Below the pieces are notes generated by a model. It ran no database searches and was not told where the DNA came from. It worked only from the letters and a program-made list of their open reading frames with translations. A program made the translations under genes and the position numbers. From Suillus spraguei (taxonomy: Eukaryota > Basidiomycota > Agaricomycetes > Boletales > Suillaceae), in the NCBI GenBank assembly GCA_016800925.1, contig JABCPU010000189.1, forward strand, positions 1-64,000: a DNA stretch of 64,000 nucleotides, given 5' to 3'. Position 1 is the first letter of the stretch. Every line of letters begins with the position of its first letter. Shown piece by piece: positions 9,840 to 22,249 of this stretch.

Positions 9840-12080
9840 TATTGTACTGATGCTTGTCGATAAAGCGGGTTTGCCCACCATTTAGTCTGAATCTGCCTGT
9901 CACTATCACATAGCAAGTCAAACTCCGCTAAAAATAAATACTTGACAATTTGATTCCATTCAAGCAGAGGGCATGGTGGCAGCATTTCAGCAGCATATTT
10001 GTTGTAACATTGAAGGGCATTTCGAATAGCAGTTGCATGGCTTTTGAAGGCCTTGGAAATTTGAGTGCAAAGCTTGTAACCTAAGTACAAAACCTTTGGG
10101 TTAGTATCATGCTATGATGTAAACAAGAACTTATCAAGACCATTCATCTGCAAATTCATTGGTTCTAATAGTTGCATGACCACCAGCCTCTCAACATCAT
10201 CGAGAGCCTTGAAAAAGAGGCGGTGTGTAATATGCGACTGTGCCTGGATGCGCTCTGGGTGATCAGGACCCCAATGTTCATCAATCTCCATCTGGCATTC
10301 GAAGTATTCAACTACTTTCTGCTTTTCGTCACACTTAGCAGCAGCGTGGGTGTGCAGCATCTAACATTGCCAATCTCCTTTGAGGAGCAATTTTCCCTAA
10401 GATCAAGCCTGCAGAATTCTGCACCAGCCGCATCATAAGCAAGCCTGCCATAATGACATTTAATGTCAATTTTAAAACTGCTGGGAAGAATGTACAATTT
10501 GTCCTCATACTCAACTAACACCTTCATGTAGTCAACTTGAACAGACGTGGCATCTTGCTTGTAGGACATTTTCTCCAATGATGTCTTCTTTTCATGGGTC
10601 CCCTTGGAGATTCAGCAAGGAATGTAGAAGTGGCAGCAATAGCCTCAAGTGCTTGAACATAGTTGTTGTAGAGACAATTAGCTAAATTGTCATGTCAGCA
10701 TTGTAACTTAATTGAACTTAGGACATACACAGATTAGCATATTTGTCCATGTCAGCAAAGTGAAAGTGCTTGTCGAGAGCTTTGTGGCGATGAAACTCTC
10801 CGAGTTTCAGAGGCCAGAGCATTAGACTCTGAAAAGACATGTTTGCAAGTCTCAAAATTTTCCTTACCAGTGCCAACCTTGTACTTGGAATGATGCTGGA
10901 CCTGGCAAAGCTGATTGTGAGCATGACCATGAAAGGCAGGAACCACCCCCTGAAGGTTGAGTTCTTTGATGCAATTCGCTAGCGAGCTGTGGAGTAGGAT
11001 CTTCTCAAGCGCACATTTGATGTCATAGCCATAAAGGATGTTCTTCCTGAATACTTCCATCAATTTGTTGAGGCTAGCAACTGGGTATTTCATACTATAC
11101 TGCGAGTTAGCATCCCATTGTAATCATTCTAGAAATGAGAAATGACACTAACAGTTCACCACTTTGAACCATGTCGCTCCATGACAAACTGCTGGATCCA
11201 TGATTTTGCTGAATTGTTGGCATCAAAGGCACAGATGAAGGAATATAGTAAGGATGGTTCTTGTTTAAGTGTGTACTGGCACACTGGGCATGAATTCAAC
11301 ATCTGCCAGTTGGGAGTATCACAGCCAAGGTGTTTGTCAAGATGACAAGAAATCTGTCATTGAAGCTCAAGGTAAACATTGAAGGCAGTATGGAGTTGCT
11401 CAGCAAGATAGCGACTATAGTGTACCTGAATTATATGTCAATTATGTGAGACCATGCTGAAAGTGACAGCACTTACATCATGCAGGTGGCACAATTTTTT
11501 GGCTTCCATGTGGATGCTGAGGCAAGGGCACACATGATGTGTCAGTCAGTAGACAGCAAGGGTCCAAACTGTGATAGTTACACTAGGCTTTACTGGCGAT
11601 GAACCAATGCATCCATAGCATAGTAAGGTTACATTAGTGAACATAGACTCATGCTTGAATCTGTGGATGGATTGACCTAGAGCACAGTTACCCATTAGTA
11701 AAATACCACATAGAAAATGGTATTGCTACTCACTGAATATGTCCACTACTTTGATTTTCAAACATGTCATCAGAGTTATCAACCTCAGGGACTTCAATGC
11801 CATCATGCTGGTAAGTGAGTAGTGCATCGGTAAGTGCATCATATTGATTGCTCCAGGTCAAGGGTAAATATGAGAAATACACGAGCACAGAATAACATAC
11901 TTGATTTGCGCATGGGTGATCTGCTCAAGCTCCGAATAGAGGGCATGTTCCTCACTCCAATGGCTGACACCAAAGCCTTCTTCACCAGGCAGAGGGAGCA
12001 TTGCATCAATATCCATGAAGTTGTTGTCCACATGAGTGTCTGTAGTGGTGTGTGATGGTTGCTTTGGATATAGCAAGAGA
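9840..12080 (-). pseudogene. KDZ-type (Zisupton/Dileera) transposase, decayed
   Basis: Minus-strand fragments line up in order with KDZ transposases. The N-terminal part has GEEGFGVSHWSEEHALYSEL (about 12010). The Cys-rich CxC region has CPCLSIHMEAKKLCHLH (about 11520). Then come SCPVCQYTLKQEPSLLYSF (about 11280), the catalytic-core segment KYPVASLNKLMEVF, YGYDIKCALEKILL, VVPAFHGHAHNQLCQ and ETCKHVFSESNALAS (11090-10800), and the C-terminal AIRNALQCYNKYAAE and FLAEFDLLCD (about 10000-9900). Stops and frame changes occur throughout. KDZ elements are abundant in Agaricomycetes and are often linked to TET/JBP genes (published). No such gene is visible beside this one. Confidence 0.82.
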
Positions 12081-12404
12081 CTCAGAAACTAAGAGTCGTT
12101 CTCACTTGTGCAGAGGCAACTCTACACAATGATCAGCTGAGTTAAATGGAGGAAATATTGCACTGAACTTTTGAGTAGTTCAGCACAAAAAAACTTTGCT
12201 TGGTCTTCATGCTGTTGGATGCTGCTGGCTCGCAGAGTCTTGACTTTACTACTGCCTATTTACACTAAGCACCTGCAGGAGATGCTACCCAATGAATTCT
12301 GTGAGGGACCAACCATGAGATGTGGTTCGAGGTGGTGGTGGTAGCTGGAAGAGAATTTTCCCTCCAGTTCACTAACCCACACAAGTGCTGATACACATGG
12401 TGAT
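12081..12404. other. Short intergenic, nothing recognised
   Basis: No coding pattern is seen. Its right end carries the target site (GTGAT, 12400-12404) of the next solo LTR. Confidence 0.5.
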
Positions 12405-13172
12405 TGTCATATACCATACTTCTAATCTCAGATCCGACCATATCCGATCAGATCCGATCGATTCCATATCCGTCCGGTCCACAGATCCTGTCCGGACCAC
12501 CCATCCGAATGTGCTCACTTCTCGCACCTTAACTCCCTTGTGTATATCTGCGTCTATCTCCTTTGTCATCCCTCCTGTTTCTGGTATTCCGGCTGTTTAT
12601 ATTTCCGTCCTGTGTTACTGATCCGTTTCCTGTGTTCATTTCCGATTCATGCTTACTGATCCGCTGTGCATTAACTAATAGACTCCTGTTACACTTCGTA
12701 CATAGCCCTCAGTCCTGGACTTGCTAATTATCCGTCTTAGATACTTACAGTATATAAACCACTTGTAGATCTCCGTAGAACCTTAGTTCGAATATCATCT
12801 TAGATTCTACGCATTCTGCCTCCTCCGGACTTAAGCCACTTTCCACTTTAAGTCACCTTCTGAGACTTAGGATTGATTCCTATAGTCTATATCTCCGACT
12901 CTATCTTCGGATAGTCTATCTCCGTTAGTTTCTAGTTAGGAACTCGTTCCAAAACTAGCCTTAATCTCTGTCCTCTCCTTACGTTCCGAATAACCTTCGG
13001 ACGTATCATATCCGACACCTTCGGACACCCGGATCCATCACGCAACTCCTTCCAGGTCTTCGGACGAATAACTCCTCCCTGAAATAAGGGGCATTACTCG
13101 AGAAAGGGGCACAGTGCACGAACTGAGGCCAAAGCCCTTCGGATCTCTCTACCCTTGAGTACAGTCTTAACA
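12405..13172 (+). mobile_element. Solo LTR, family 1, copy 2 (768 bp)
   Basis: It starts TGTCATATACC and ends GTCTTAACA. The 5-bp target duplication GTGAT lies at 12400-12404 and 13173-13177. The TATATAAA box is at 12751-12758. It is nearly identical to copy 1 (2944-3713) over its whole length, implying recent activity of the family. Confidence 0.92.
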
Positions 13173-15390
13173 GTGATTGTGCATGTTTATTGAAGGGATG
13201 GCATGTGACATATGCTCCAGGTGTGATAGGAATGTTGGGAGGATAAAAATGTGAAGACTGAGGAGGACAGTGATGGACAGGAAACAAACCGAGTCTAAGG
13301 AGTGTTCAAAGCGGTGGTTGGTGTAAAAGCTATGGGACAGTGGGTTTCCACATCTGTAATCATACTTTAGGGTTCGGAGTGTAATGCCTTGTACTCCAAA
13401 CCCTAATCACTAGTTTGGTGCAGAGCTTACTGCTTGTTCGAACTTCGCAGAGTTGAAAAAAATTTGTCTGAACATTTTTGAACTAAAGTTGTTTTGCTTG
13501 TAAGTGTCATGGCTGCACAAGCACACTGTGACATACCTTGTGAAAACCAAATGATGGACAGCATAGACAAGAGCCTAAGGGTTCAGATGCCAGACAACAT
13601 AGTATAACACTTTTAGAGGATTGGGAGGGTTCATGTAGGCACACAGGGAGGTTCTGGAGGCCCGCAAAGGGATGCGAGAGTACAAACTATGGTTGGAAGG
13701 CAGATTAAGTAATGCTAGATGCCTATTGGGAGGGTTAATGGAGGTGCGCAGGGAGGTGCTGGAGGTCCAGGAAGGAATACGAGAGCAAGAACTATAATTA
13801 GATGGTGGAGGGTGGGTCTCAGAGATAAGTTTCCCACAACATAAAATCGGGTCACTCAGACCCTTTATAGTGCAGGCCAGAGGGTAGGCATAGTGTGTTG
13901 TGGGCTGAGGGGTGTGCAATGGGCAATATACACTAGAAAACAAAGTGGCATAGAACAAATATTAAACAAACATAGTGTGTGAGAACAGTAAAGTCACGGT
14001 TTTGTCTAGTGTGCACTGGCGGTGCTCTGTATAAATGACATTTTAGCTCACTAAAGAGGACGTATAAGCCCTGCCTGTCCTCTTTACTAACTAGGTAATA
14101 TGGGAAGTATAGATGTTTATGTTGTCTATTGAAATGTTCACTGTTTCTTTTGACCTTGACAACACCAGAATGAGTCTCTCTGTGATGACCCAACCCAACC
14201 AAGTCATGTTTCACCCTCACATGGTATGTGATGTTGTCTTCCCAGGTGAACAGCTAAATCTCATATGTGCACTCACTCTAGGATCATGTTGAGACTGCGC
14301 TTGGAAAATTTACAGTCTGGTTCACATTGGAATCAGAAAAAAACCAAACTGGACCATTGAGAATGGTTCTTCTCAATGGTCTGGTTCTAGGTTCAAAGAT
14401 TTTGAAGAACTGGTGCATGGTTTGGTTTTCAGTTCTTGCCCAGGACCCTCTGAACTGGACCACGCAGCACTAAGTGATCTAGGTATGGCAGGACAAGAGG
14501 AAGCGACTCACCCTCAGTCATGTATAACAGACTGAGGGAAGAGATGAACCATAGGTATCAGATATATATATGAGTTGTATTCCTTCTGCTAACTCCGACA
14601 AGCAGTGTTGTTCATGGTCACATTGGTGATGTGCAATGCACACATCAACAGACCTCTACCTCATCATGTAAAGCATGAACAGCGTCAATAAACTCCATAA
14701 ACACTCAACTAGCCATCTCTGGCCCATCCAATGAGAGCTGGGAGGATGCAAGTGAGTAACTGTAATGCCCAACATCAGGGAGTGCAAAGATCCATCTGAA
14801 GATACTGAAAGAAACTGACATGCTAAGGGATCCACCGCTGTCATGAGAGGTGCTGTAATCATCTTCTGAGTCTGATTCCTCAAGTAGCTCATCAAGTGTA
14901 ATGTTGCACAAGCTCTACATAGTGAGCCAATATAAGGTCATCATGTGTATTTTTGAGGGCTTGTAAGCTGTTGTTTTCATTGCAATATGTGAGGCATGGT
15001 TGATCTTATCAGCATAGTATGGACAGTGATCAGTGTAAGCAGAGCAGAGCTATAATTCAGACTTTCAATAGTGTCATCCAACTTTCCAAACATGTTGTAC
15101 TTCTCTTTACTTTTTAACTTTGAATACCACTATTAAATAATTAAATATTTATAAGTGTATATATTCCATGGTCCAATTTTTCACAGCAATAGCACAAGGT
15201 TTGATGTCTACTACAATGTATGCTCATGTGCAAGTTCTGGAAGAGCCAAACAAGTAAGGGATTACAAAAAAGACAAAGAATATTGCTAGAAAGATCAAAG
15301 TGAGGAGCATACAGTGATCAGCTTCAATCATTGTCATTCTCCATCCAGTGGTAGTCATAGCATCATCTTCTTGGCCTTCCTGCTATTTCG
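13173..15390. other. Unassigned, AT-rich, no gene recognised
   Basis: No family is recognised on either strand. A diverged tandem duplication of about 110 bp lies at about 13618-13805 (GGGAGGGTT..ATG.AGG..G..CAGGGAGG in both halves). A hairpin lies at 14353-14380. Short open frames exist on the minus strand (for example 14656-14911) but show no motif or conserved pattern. Confidence 0.5.
14353..14380. repeat. Perfect 11-bp inverted repeat with 6-nt loop
   Basis: ACCATTGAGAA, loop TGGTTC, then TTCTCAATGGT. It lies within a GGTTC/AACC-rich stretch (14310-14460) and could form a stem. No function is assigned. Confidence 0.7.
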
Positions 15391-15699
15391 TCTGATCCTG
15401 TCAGCGGGCTTTCTTTGGCTTGAATCAGTCATTTGCTGTGTTCATTGATCGATCCATTCCATTTCAGGTTTTGGTTCGCACTCAAGTGCTTGCAGTTCGT
15501 CAGCGGATAAAAAGGTTTGCTACTCGTTATATACAGCATGCTGAACCGCGAGGAGGAAGCGATGGGATGGGGCAGATGCGAAGAGATCCAAGAAAATCGC
15601 ACAGGGACTAATCAGGTAGCGGGCATTGCCACTTTAGCTAGCCCAACCGGCTTGTTATATATGCCCTCCATAGCAGGGAACAAGTTGATTTTGAAATTG

Positions 15700-16510
15700 A
15701 AACTCTCGCGGATACGGACGAGATTTTCGACCTCTTTTCCGTCTGTCGACGCATGTTGAATGTGGATGCAAGCGAAAACAATGTAAAGAACTGACGGGTT
15801 GTCTTTCTCCCGAAAGCATCGGCACAACGTCCTGAATCATTGCGAATTCAGCACGAAGGGGGATAGAGCAGGATGTATCATGCAGCTCACCGAACAGAAA
15901 CTGGCCGATCACACTTCCGATATTGGCAGAAGCTTTCAGTAATCCTTACGTGCATAATTTCGTCTGGTTAAAGTCTGATACGGGATTCTGCAGTCGAGAA
16001 AGGCCAGATGTCTACCAACCAAGAAAAAGCCAGCCTTGATGACAGATAAGCACACACAGACTCAGACACGGTGCCATCGCACTCACCTCGGTGTATGGCA
16101 GAATGAATTGGGGGTCTGCCCCCGCTGGATTGCCATGCTCCTGGAGGGTAGTTCTCTGGCGAGTCTCTTTGCCTCCTGCTTGACTAGACATCGTGCCGCG
16201 CTGGTAGGTAAGGGATCGATGATGTGATGTGACTACGGATGGAGGTGAAAAGTGAGAGCTGGGCGACCCATTGTTGTTCAGCCACTCTGCCAGAATCCCC
16301 TGCGCGACGTGGTGCGGGGCGCCCCAAGAAATACCTATCGCAAACTGTACTCATGAGCTCGCTAGTACATGACCGATGCATGTTAGATACTATATGCCAA
16401 ATAAGACAGCAGGGAACATACATGATTTGGGTCTAACCGTTGTAGCCAACTCCATTGAATCCAACGCGGATTGATTGCGGCATACTTTGACGCGGACTTG
16501 GAGTTGTTTC
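15700..16510 (-). repeat. Repeat unit, copy C (inverted), distal segment
   Basis: This is the reverse complement of about 30840-31580 and 39190-39980. It includes the phosphate-transporter fragment whose ATG is at 16191 (minus strand). Similarity is lost left of about 15700, where the other copies continue. Confidence 0.85.
15890..16191 (-). pseudogene. Phosphate-transporter N-terminal fragment, copy C
   Basis: The minus strand encodes MSSQAGGKETRQRTTLQEHG from 16191. After a spliced or decayed stretch it encodes LLKASANIGSVIGQFLFG (about 15960-15900). The latter is a signature of the second half of the N-terminal bundle of PHO84-type H+/phosphate symporters (major facilitator superfamily). 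The rest of the transporter is absent from this copy. Confidence 0.6.
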
Positions 16511-18119
16511 GGTTTGTTTTGTCACCTAGATGCAGGGCGTGCAAAGATTCATGGTGTCTAGGATGGAGAATATGTAAGGAGACTGCGCTGTGACATTGGA
16601 TCGTATGATCTTACCAGGAAAATCCAGGCATTTAAGCCTGGCGTCAAGGGACGCGTGAACGGACGAGAGTGCTGCGCCAAACAATGTTAAAAAGTCAATT
16701 GACGTAAATGACAATCCGACGTTGCTTACAACGCTGGTGGTCATGCACGTCGAGGTGTCCGCGAGTTCGTTGGCTACCTCGATGGAAAAGTTGTCTCCCT
16801 ATTATGATTAGATCAGCGATAGCGCGACAGGGATGTCGACAGAAGCTCACCTTCTGTGCCATGATCAAGGGTCCGGGGGAACACGCCGGTTGACGAAAGT
16901 GTCCTGTTAAACGATTGGGAGCGATGTTTGAAATCCTGGCAATAGACTCACGAGCGTTCGTAGCCATCAAGAGCGATGGCGTCATTAGCTATTGTAAGTT
17001 TGGATTGGGGCCGGTCACCGCCTCGAAGGTCAGACGTGGAGGAATGGAGACAGGATCTCATATTCGGTAGCCACGCAGCAATTCGGTCATCCCCAAACAC
17101 AACGTCCAGATTATAAGCGACCTCGAACTTGGACTCGACATCGGTGGTGAGCGTACGGCAATAAATCACTGAGACCAAGGGAATTGGAATTTCAGCAAAC
17201 GCGACCTTGGAGAAACACCGAAGGAGATCAGCACAGACTGAAAACCAAGGACAATGAGATACTGTCACCACCTTGGAGGCCAGACATGGAGGATTGGAGA
17301 CGGGAACCTCATCTTCAGTGGCCACGTAGCAATCCAGTTCATCCCAAACGCAACATCGAGACCACACGTGGCCTCGCACTCGCATCGGCGGTGATGCGCA
17401 CGGCAATGAACCACTGGGGCCATGCGAATTTCAGCAAACTTTGAGCTTGGGCCCAAACAGTGGCCGAGCGAACGAGCAATCCAGATAGGAATACGATTCA
17501 AGGTCAAAAGCAACAGACGCAGGAAGACGACCGATTTGAATGAGGTTCCAGTGGTAAAACACGAGAGCTTATTTCAAACTAGGTATGAACCCAGCCATGC
17601 GTTGCAAGTTGATTTTGGAAATCCGTCTGATTGTCACGTGCATCTGATTACGTGATTATTGAAACCGAATTTTCGAACTTGTTCTTTTTGTTTCTTAGTT
17701 ATCACCATCGGGTTGCCCGCCCGAGCGATGGGTGAGGGCTCTGCTATGGCTGGAGGTGTCCGTGCGGGCTCAATGACCTACCCTCACACATTTTGTCTTT
17801 TTGTTTCTTCAGTTCTCGCCTTTATCAACGCATCTGATGAATACAAACCGGAAGATCGCCACCTTGCAAACTATTGGGTATTATCTGTGAAGGTACAGTA
17901 CATTCACCCTGTGCCACTCAACCATTGTGTCCTCATTGTCATCTTGTCAACCAGGTCAACACACCCTTGCCAGGACTCGTGTCCCGCTGATCATGCCGGA
18001 CCGAATCTCCATGTCGCCATTGCTCTACCTCATGCTGGGGTTTCAAACGGATGCTGATGCTGCTGAGGAGTTGCTGAGTGAAGTCTTCAGTGTCACGCTA
18101 ACTTAGTAAGTTTTTTATT
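16511..18119. other. Unassigned region with a tandem duplication
   Basis: No gene is recognised. About 17010-17200 and 17265-17455 are diverged direct repeats, both carrying similar CCTCGAAGGTCAGACGTGGAG / CTTGGAGGCCAGACATGGAG openings and GGAATTTCAGCAAAC / CGAATTTCAGCAAAC endings. The minus-strand frame 17406-16948 is open across both and so contains an internal protein repeat. Whether it is a gene is unclear. At 17640-18080 there are intron-like GT..AG stretches but no family match. Confidence 0.45.
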
Positions 18120-18440
18120 TCATTTTTATTCGTGCTTCATTCCCTGGTCAACGTCTATCACTTGGCAGGTTAAGTCAATCTTTCTATAAATCAGACTCAT
18201 TCTCTTCGGATGGGACTCGCGTTGCGACTGGTTCTGCGGATAGGACCGTCTGGTTCCACAGGCCACGTATGATACCTTGTCGCTGAATGCCCCATGGCTA
18301 CAGCGGCCTTGAGGATCTGGCGGCATGTTACCATGTTGGGTAGATGGGTGTGGATTTGTAACTGACCCTATTATAGGGTTGGGAATGCGGGTGGGTGCAT
18401 TTTCAATCCCAATGTGGGCTAGCTTATATAAGCATCAGGC
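18120..18440 (-). repeat. Repeat unit, copy C (inverted), middle segment
   Basis: This is the reverse complement of about 29220-29490 and 38335-38580 (for example the shared stretches around CCGCATTCCCAACCCTA and GAGAATGAGTCTG). It lies in the order expected for an inverted copy C. Confidence 0.8.
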
Positions 18441-18577
18441 TCCGTGGAGTTGGAATACTACCATTTAACCTTTTTCTTTTTTTTTTGGCTCGCACCAAAT
18501 TTCCAGTGCCGCCCTTAACTTTATGATACTTACACTCCACTAAGTCCAAGTCTACTGCGGAGTAGGTACTTATTATT

Positions 18578-18787
18578 ATGGCAGCGTCTTTTCATTCCAA
18601 CTTGTCTATCACCCTCATTCCTGCCGAGGCAAACAATCTACTGCGTCTGTTAGAAGACAGGGTACCTCTCCCAGCTGACCTGCACCGCCTCCGTCAGTAC
18701 ATGACTTTGCAAGCTCGAATTCAGGACGAGGGCGCGCATAAGGAAACGCCATGTGTATTAGGTGATGGTGGTGGGTACATGAAATCT
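18578..18787 (+). pseudogene. Exon of an unknown gene, cut by a LINE insertion
   Basis: It is open from ATG 18578 (MAASFHSNLS) and carries a leucine-rich helical segment (EANNLLRLLEDRVPLPADL). The frame runs into the target duplication TACATGAAATCT (18776-18787), where the poly(A) end of the LINE begins. The same frame resumes after the LINE at 20826 and stops about 14 codons later. The gene is not recognised and could be the 5' exon of the gene at 21148-21947. Confidence 0.5.
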
Positions 18788-20825
18788 TTTTTTTTTTTTT
18801 TTTTTGATCCTTGTTTATTGTCCGTTGGGGCTATGCCCTATGATGGACACTACCTACTGTACATCTAATCTATTCGTGTATGCTTTGGTCCGTTTTTTGG
18901 TTGTCTATGCTATACAGTGGTCCTGGCTTGCGCGCGGACGTTAGGGCCTTCTTCAGGCTCTTGATATGATTTGTGCGACTTGTTGTCGCGTTTCCTCTAT
19001 TCCTTCTCCTTTTCCGCTGGGGGGGTTACATCTCCGAAGGTTTGTTCCAATCTTCTCGTGCGCGCGATGTACGTCAACGTTGCTCTCATTCCCTTGCTTT
19101 CGTTCAGCAGGTACTCGATTTTGCATTGCTTGCTCCGACTTCTTTCCTCATTTGTTCTCTCTGGTTCACGTATGCTGGGCAGACTAGGATGAAGTGGTGT
19201 ACCGTTTCGTCATGGTTTTCGCATGCTGGGCAACGCGCCGTTGGGGATTTCGCTATTCGTTTGAGGTGTTTGTTGAGCGCTATATGTCCCGTGCGGAGTT
19301 GAAACATCAGTGAGCTGTGACGTCTCGGTAGCTTCTCTATCTTCTTTGCAAACTTCTTTGATGGTGCTGACGTGTCGACTGATTTGAGCAGTGTGTAGCG
19401 CGGTGAGTTCTCCATGATGGTGGTGGCCTCTTTTTTGATCTTTGCGTAGAAGTGTTGTCTTAGTGCCGCTTTGCTCCTTGGTAGGATTCTGAGTTCTCCT
19501 TCCTCGGTTAGGAGCGACTTTGGCTGGGCTCGTGTGTCTGATGATTCGCCTCGTGCGGCGCGTTTCGCGTGAGTGTCTGCCTCTTCATTCCCTGGTATCC
19601 CTACATGGCCTGGCGTCCATCTGACTTTGAGTTTTCTTTCGTCGTGCTCAGGGATGAGTCTTCTAAGATCATCGTGGAATTGGTCCATGAGGTAGTGTCC
19701 TGGCTGTGAGCGGAAAGCTTCGGTTGCTCTTATCGCTGCCTGATTGTCGACACCTAGGGATATGGTGCCCCTTCTTCCTCCCGTCTCCTTCAGCAGTTGT
19801 ACTGCTAATATCATCCCCACCAACTCTGCTTCATAGACCGTATGCTCGCGGTCGCTCCCCAAGTGAAACCTCTTGCTTCCTATCACTTCGTTGCCTCTCA
19901 TGACCACTGCTGCTCCTCCAACTCCCCCATCCACCATTGACCCGTCTGAGTACGCCCTTAGGTTTTCATCGGCGAGTCCGTCTTCTATCTTTGCTGTCTC
20001 GGCCTTCTCCGCTATGTGGATGTCTACATCCGGCTACCACTTGGGGTAGTGTCTGACTGGGTCTATCTTTTCCACCGTCGATGGGTTGATCCTGAATTCG
20101 TACATCAGCTTATGCAGTGGGGATGGATAGCGTTTTTTCCCCTTAAAATCTCTCTCTTTGCCGTAATCGTATGCGTTCTTGATTCCCTTGGCTAGTGGAT
20201 GTTTCTGTGGGAGTGTCGCCATTCTGAGCGTGGCTCTGTAGCACGCTTTTCGAAGAGTCTGCTGAAAAGGTAGTACATTAGCGTGCGCGTCTAGCATGTC
20301 TGTGGGACTTGATCTTAGTCCTCCCGCAATTGATATGGTTGCCATTCTCTGCACTCGCGCCATCTGCGAGGCGAAGCCTCTTGCTCCTCGCCCTTTCCCC
20401 CTTTTCCCCCTCCCCTTTTCTACTAGACCTGCGCACCACACATCTGCGGCGTACAACATCTTCGGGACGATTACTCCCTCATACAGTTTTTTCATCAGTT
20501 TCCCGTGTATTCCCTTCGTCGGACGTATCATCCGGCTACATGCTAGCGCGTACTTCGTTCCTTTGGCCAGTGCGTGGGCCGCCTGCTCCTTGAAGTTTAG
20601 ATTTTCGTCGATGATGATTCCTAGAAATTTGTGCGACTTCGAAGGTTGGATTGTGTGATCGCGGATGGTGATGGGTACTCGTGGCGTAGGGACTGTCTTG
20701 TTGGGGTTTTCGGTGCTTCGAACTCGTATCCTGGAAAGACAAATTAGTGCGGTTTTGTCTAGCTCAAACTCAGCGTTGTATTCCTCGCTCCAGTCAAGTG
20801 CACCTCCTTGCTTTTCCATCATGTT
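18788..20825 (-). mobile_element. 5'-truncated LINE with poly(A) and 12-bp target duplication
   Basis: A T-run starting at 18787 is the poly(A) tail of a minus-strand LINE. TACATGAAATCT flanks it at 18776-18787 and 20826-20837, a target duplication of the size usual for target-primed reverse transcription. The 5' end is cut within the reverse transcriptase. It encodes RNase H and a terminal zinc motif, as in Tad1/L1-like fungal LINEs. Confidence 0.92.
19104..20825 (-). pseudogene. LINE ORF2 C-terminal part: RT thumb, RNase H, CCHC-type tail
   Basis: Read from 20825, the RT C-terminal part has DWSEEYNAEFELDKTALIC, KFLGIIIDENLNFK and YEGVIVPKMLYAADVWCAG. One TAG at 20036-20034 interrupts the frame. 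RNase H follows with YSDGSMVDGG, YEAELVGMILAVQLL, LGVDNQAAI and VRWTPGHVGIPGNEEAD, so the catalytic D-E-D-D set is present. The protein ends with RCPACENHDETVHHFILVCP, the Cys/His module common at the end of LINE ORF2. Only one stop disrupts some 570 codons, so insertion is recent. The endonuclease and RT palm are lost by 5' truncation. Confidence 0.9.
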
Positions 20826-21147
20826 TACATGAAATCTTGCAACCTGTGCTTTGCGCTCACGCCTCAGGTTCTGTGATTGACCCATTCAGGCATATCGCCA
20901 CCGCCATCTGACGGAGGGCATCATGAAACTCAGCTTGTACCGCGTTCTGCACGCAGTCCTTGCGCCAATCTGGACACTCCAATGCTGCCGACTGCATCGT
21001 CGCAGCAATCGCTGGATGCGACGATACCCATCTTAGATTCACCCAGCATGCTTCCTACGCCAAGGCCTTCTCCCATGTTTAACGTTCGTTCATTGTACGC
21101 GGCAACCATTCCCCGTAGAAGTCGAAGCGAACTCGAGGGCTCTGATT

Positions 21148-21947
21148 GTGATGGTCTATTGCTTCCCGCCCGAAAACGCTGGGGGCGAGAGTGGCACGTG
21201 CGCAACACCCGAGGAGGAGCCTGAAGAGCCACCCGAGCCTGGCTTTAACCCTCATAACGCCAACCCTGGCGACGATTGCAATCGAGGAGCCCGCCGTTTA
21301 CGAGTCCGTTTTGGTGGTGTCCCCGCACCTGAACGCGATCCTCTATGCCCTGAAGAGGAAGAGGAAGAGGACGATGAAGGAGAGGGACAAGAGGAGGTGC
21401 TGGATGATGGAGGGGATCGGCTTGGACGAGGCAGCTGGCGGATGTGGGCTTCATGTAACCCCAGGATCTCGTGCAGCGACCATGCTGCTGCGATTATCTC
21501 TGAACTGGCGTCCGCACATTTTCTGTCTAAAGTTCACAGCCCGCTCAGCTGGTTGAGAGACATTGCCGATTACGTGCAGACCCCACATGTGGAGGGTGAA
21601 TCACTGACATCCGTCACGGTCAGATGCAGAGGGGCGGCGAGCAAGGACGTTCGCGTCAGCTTCCTTCTCATGGTCAACTGCATGGCGCTAGTCTGCAAAT
21701 GTCAAAGGTGTGTCTCACGCTTCCTCCGACTCACTGTGACTGACTGAATGTCTCTCGCAGCATACGACTCAGGACCAGCGACACCTTAAAAGGCATATAC
21801 AGGAATGAAGTCCAAAAGTGTTCTACAACAGCCAACATCGCCTACCGCACTTTCATGGACTGGCACGCCATCGGCAGCAAGTTCATTGCCATCGCGTCCG
21901 GCGGTTCTATATATGCATTGGTGCTCATCGCAGGGCTTGGGCTTTGA
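21148..21947 (+). CDS. Uncharacterised agaricomycete protein (AIISELAS / GSIYALVLIAGLGL type)
   Basis: Exon 1 runs to about 21711 and carries an acidic run (PEEEEEEDDEGEG) followed by the ordered block DHAAAIISELAS and HSPLSWLRDIADYV. A GTGTGT..GCAG intron (about 21712-21759) joins it to RLRTSDTLKGIYRNEVQKC, AYRTFMDWHAIGSKF and GGSIYALVLIAGLGL, with TGA at 21945-21947. From memory, similar protein sets occur in many copies in agaricomycete genomes, with no function known to me. Homologues continue after this point, and plausible continuation is seen at 21960-22240 (NMLRSPPES, FIAPTIALM). The TGA may therefore be a premature stop or a lost intron, and the true 5' end may lie upstream at 20877 or across the LINE at 18578. 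Confidence 0.45.
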
Positions 21948-22249
21948 GTGTCTGTTGCAGCCATGGTCGGTACCGTTCTCTTGGAATTGGCTAACATGCT
22001 GCGCTCACCTCCAGAAAGTAAGCGGCCGCAGTTCTTCAGCATGGGATGTTTGATGACGTCAGTACACGCAGACTGTCGTCAAAGGAAACTTGTTACAGAA
22101 TTCATTGCACCCACCATCGCTCTCATGTGTCCCACATCCCCACTCAGCATGAACTCTATGTTCTCTAGTGCATTGATCGAGAAATTCGCCGTCTGCAAGA
22201 ATATCGACTGCACAGATTTTGCAATTTCGGACTAGGTTTGCAAGAAAGT

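Noticed and set aside
20857..21042. Minus-strand 61-codon frame ending NGSITEPEA
   Set aside because: It overlaps the LINE target site and a plus-strand reading with family-like continuation. No motif was found.
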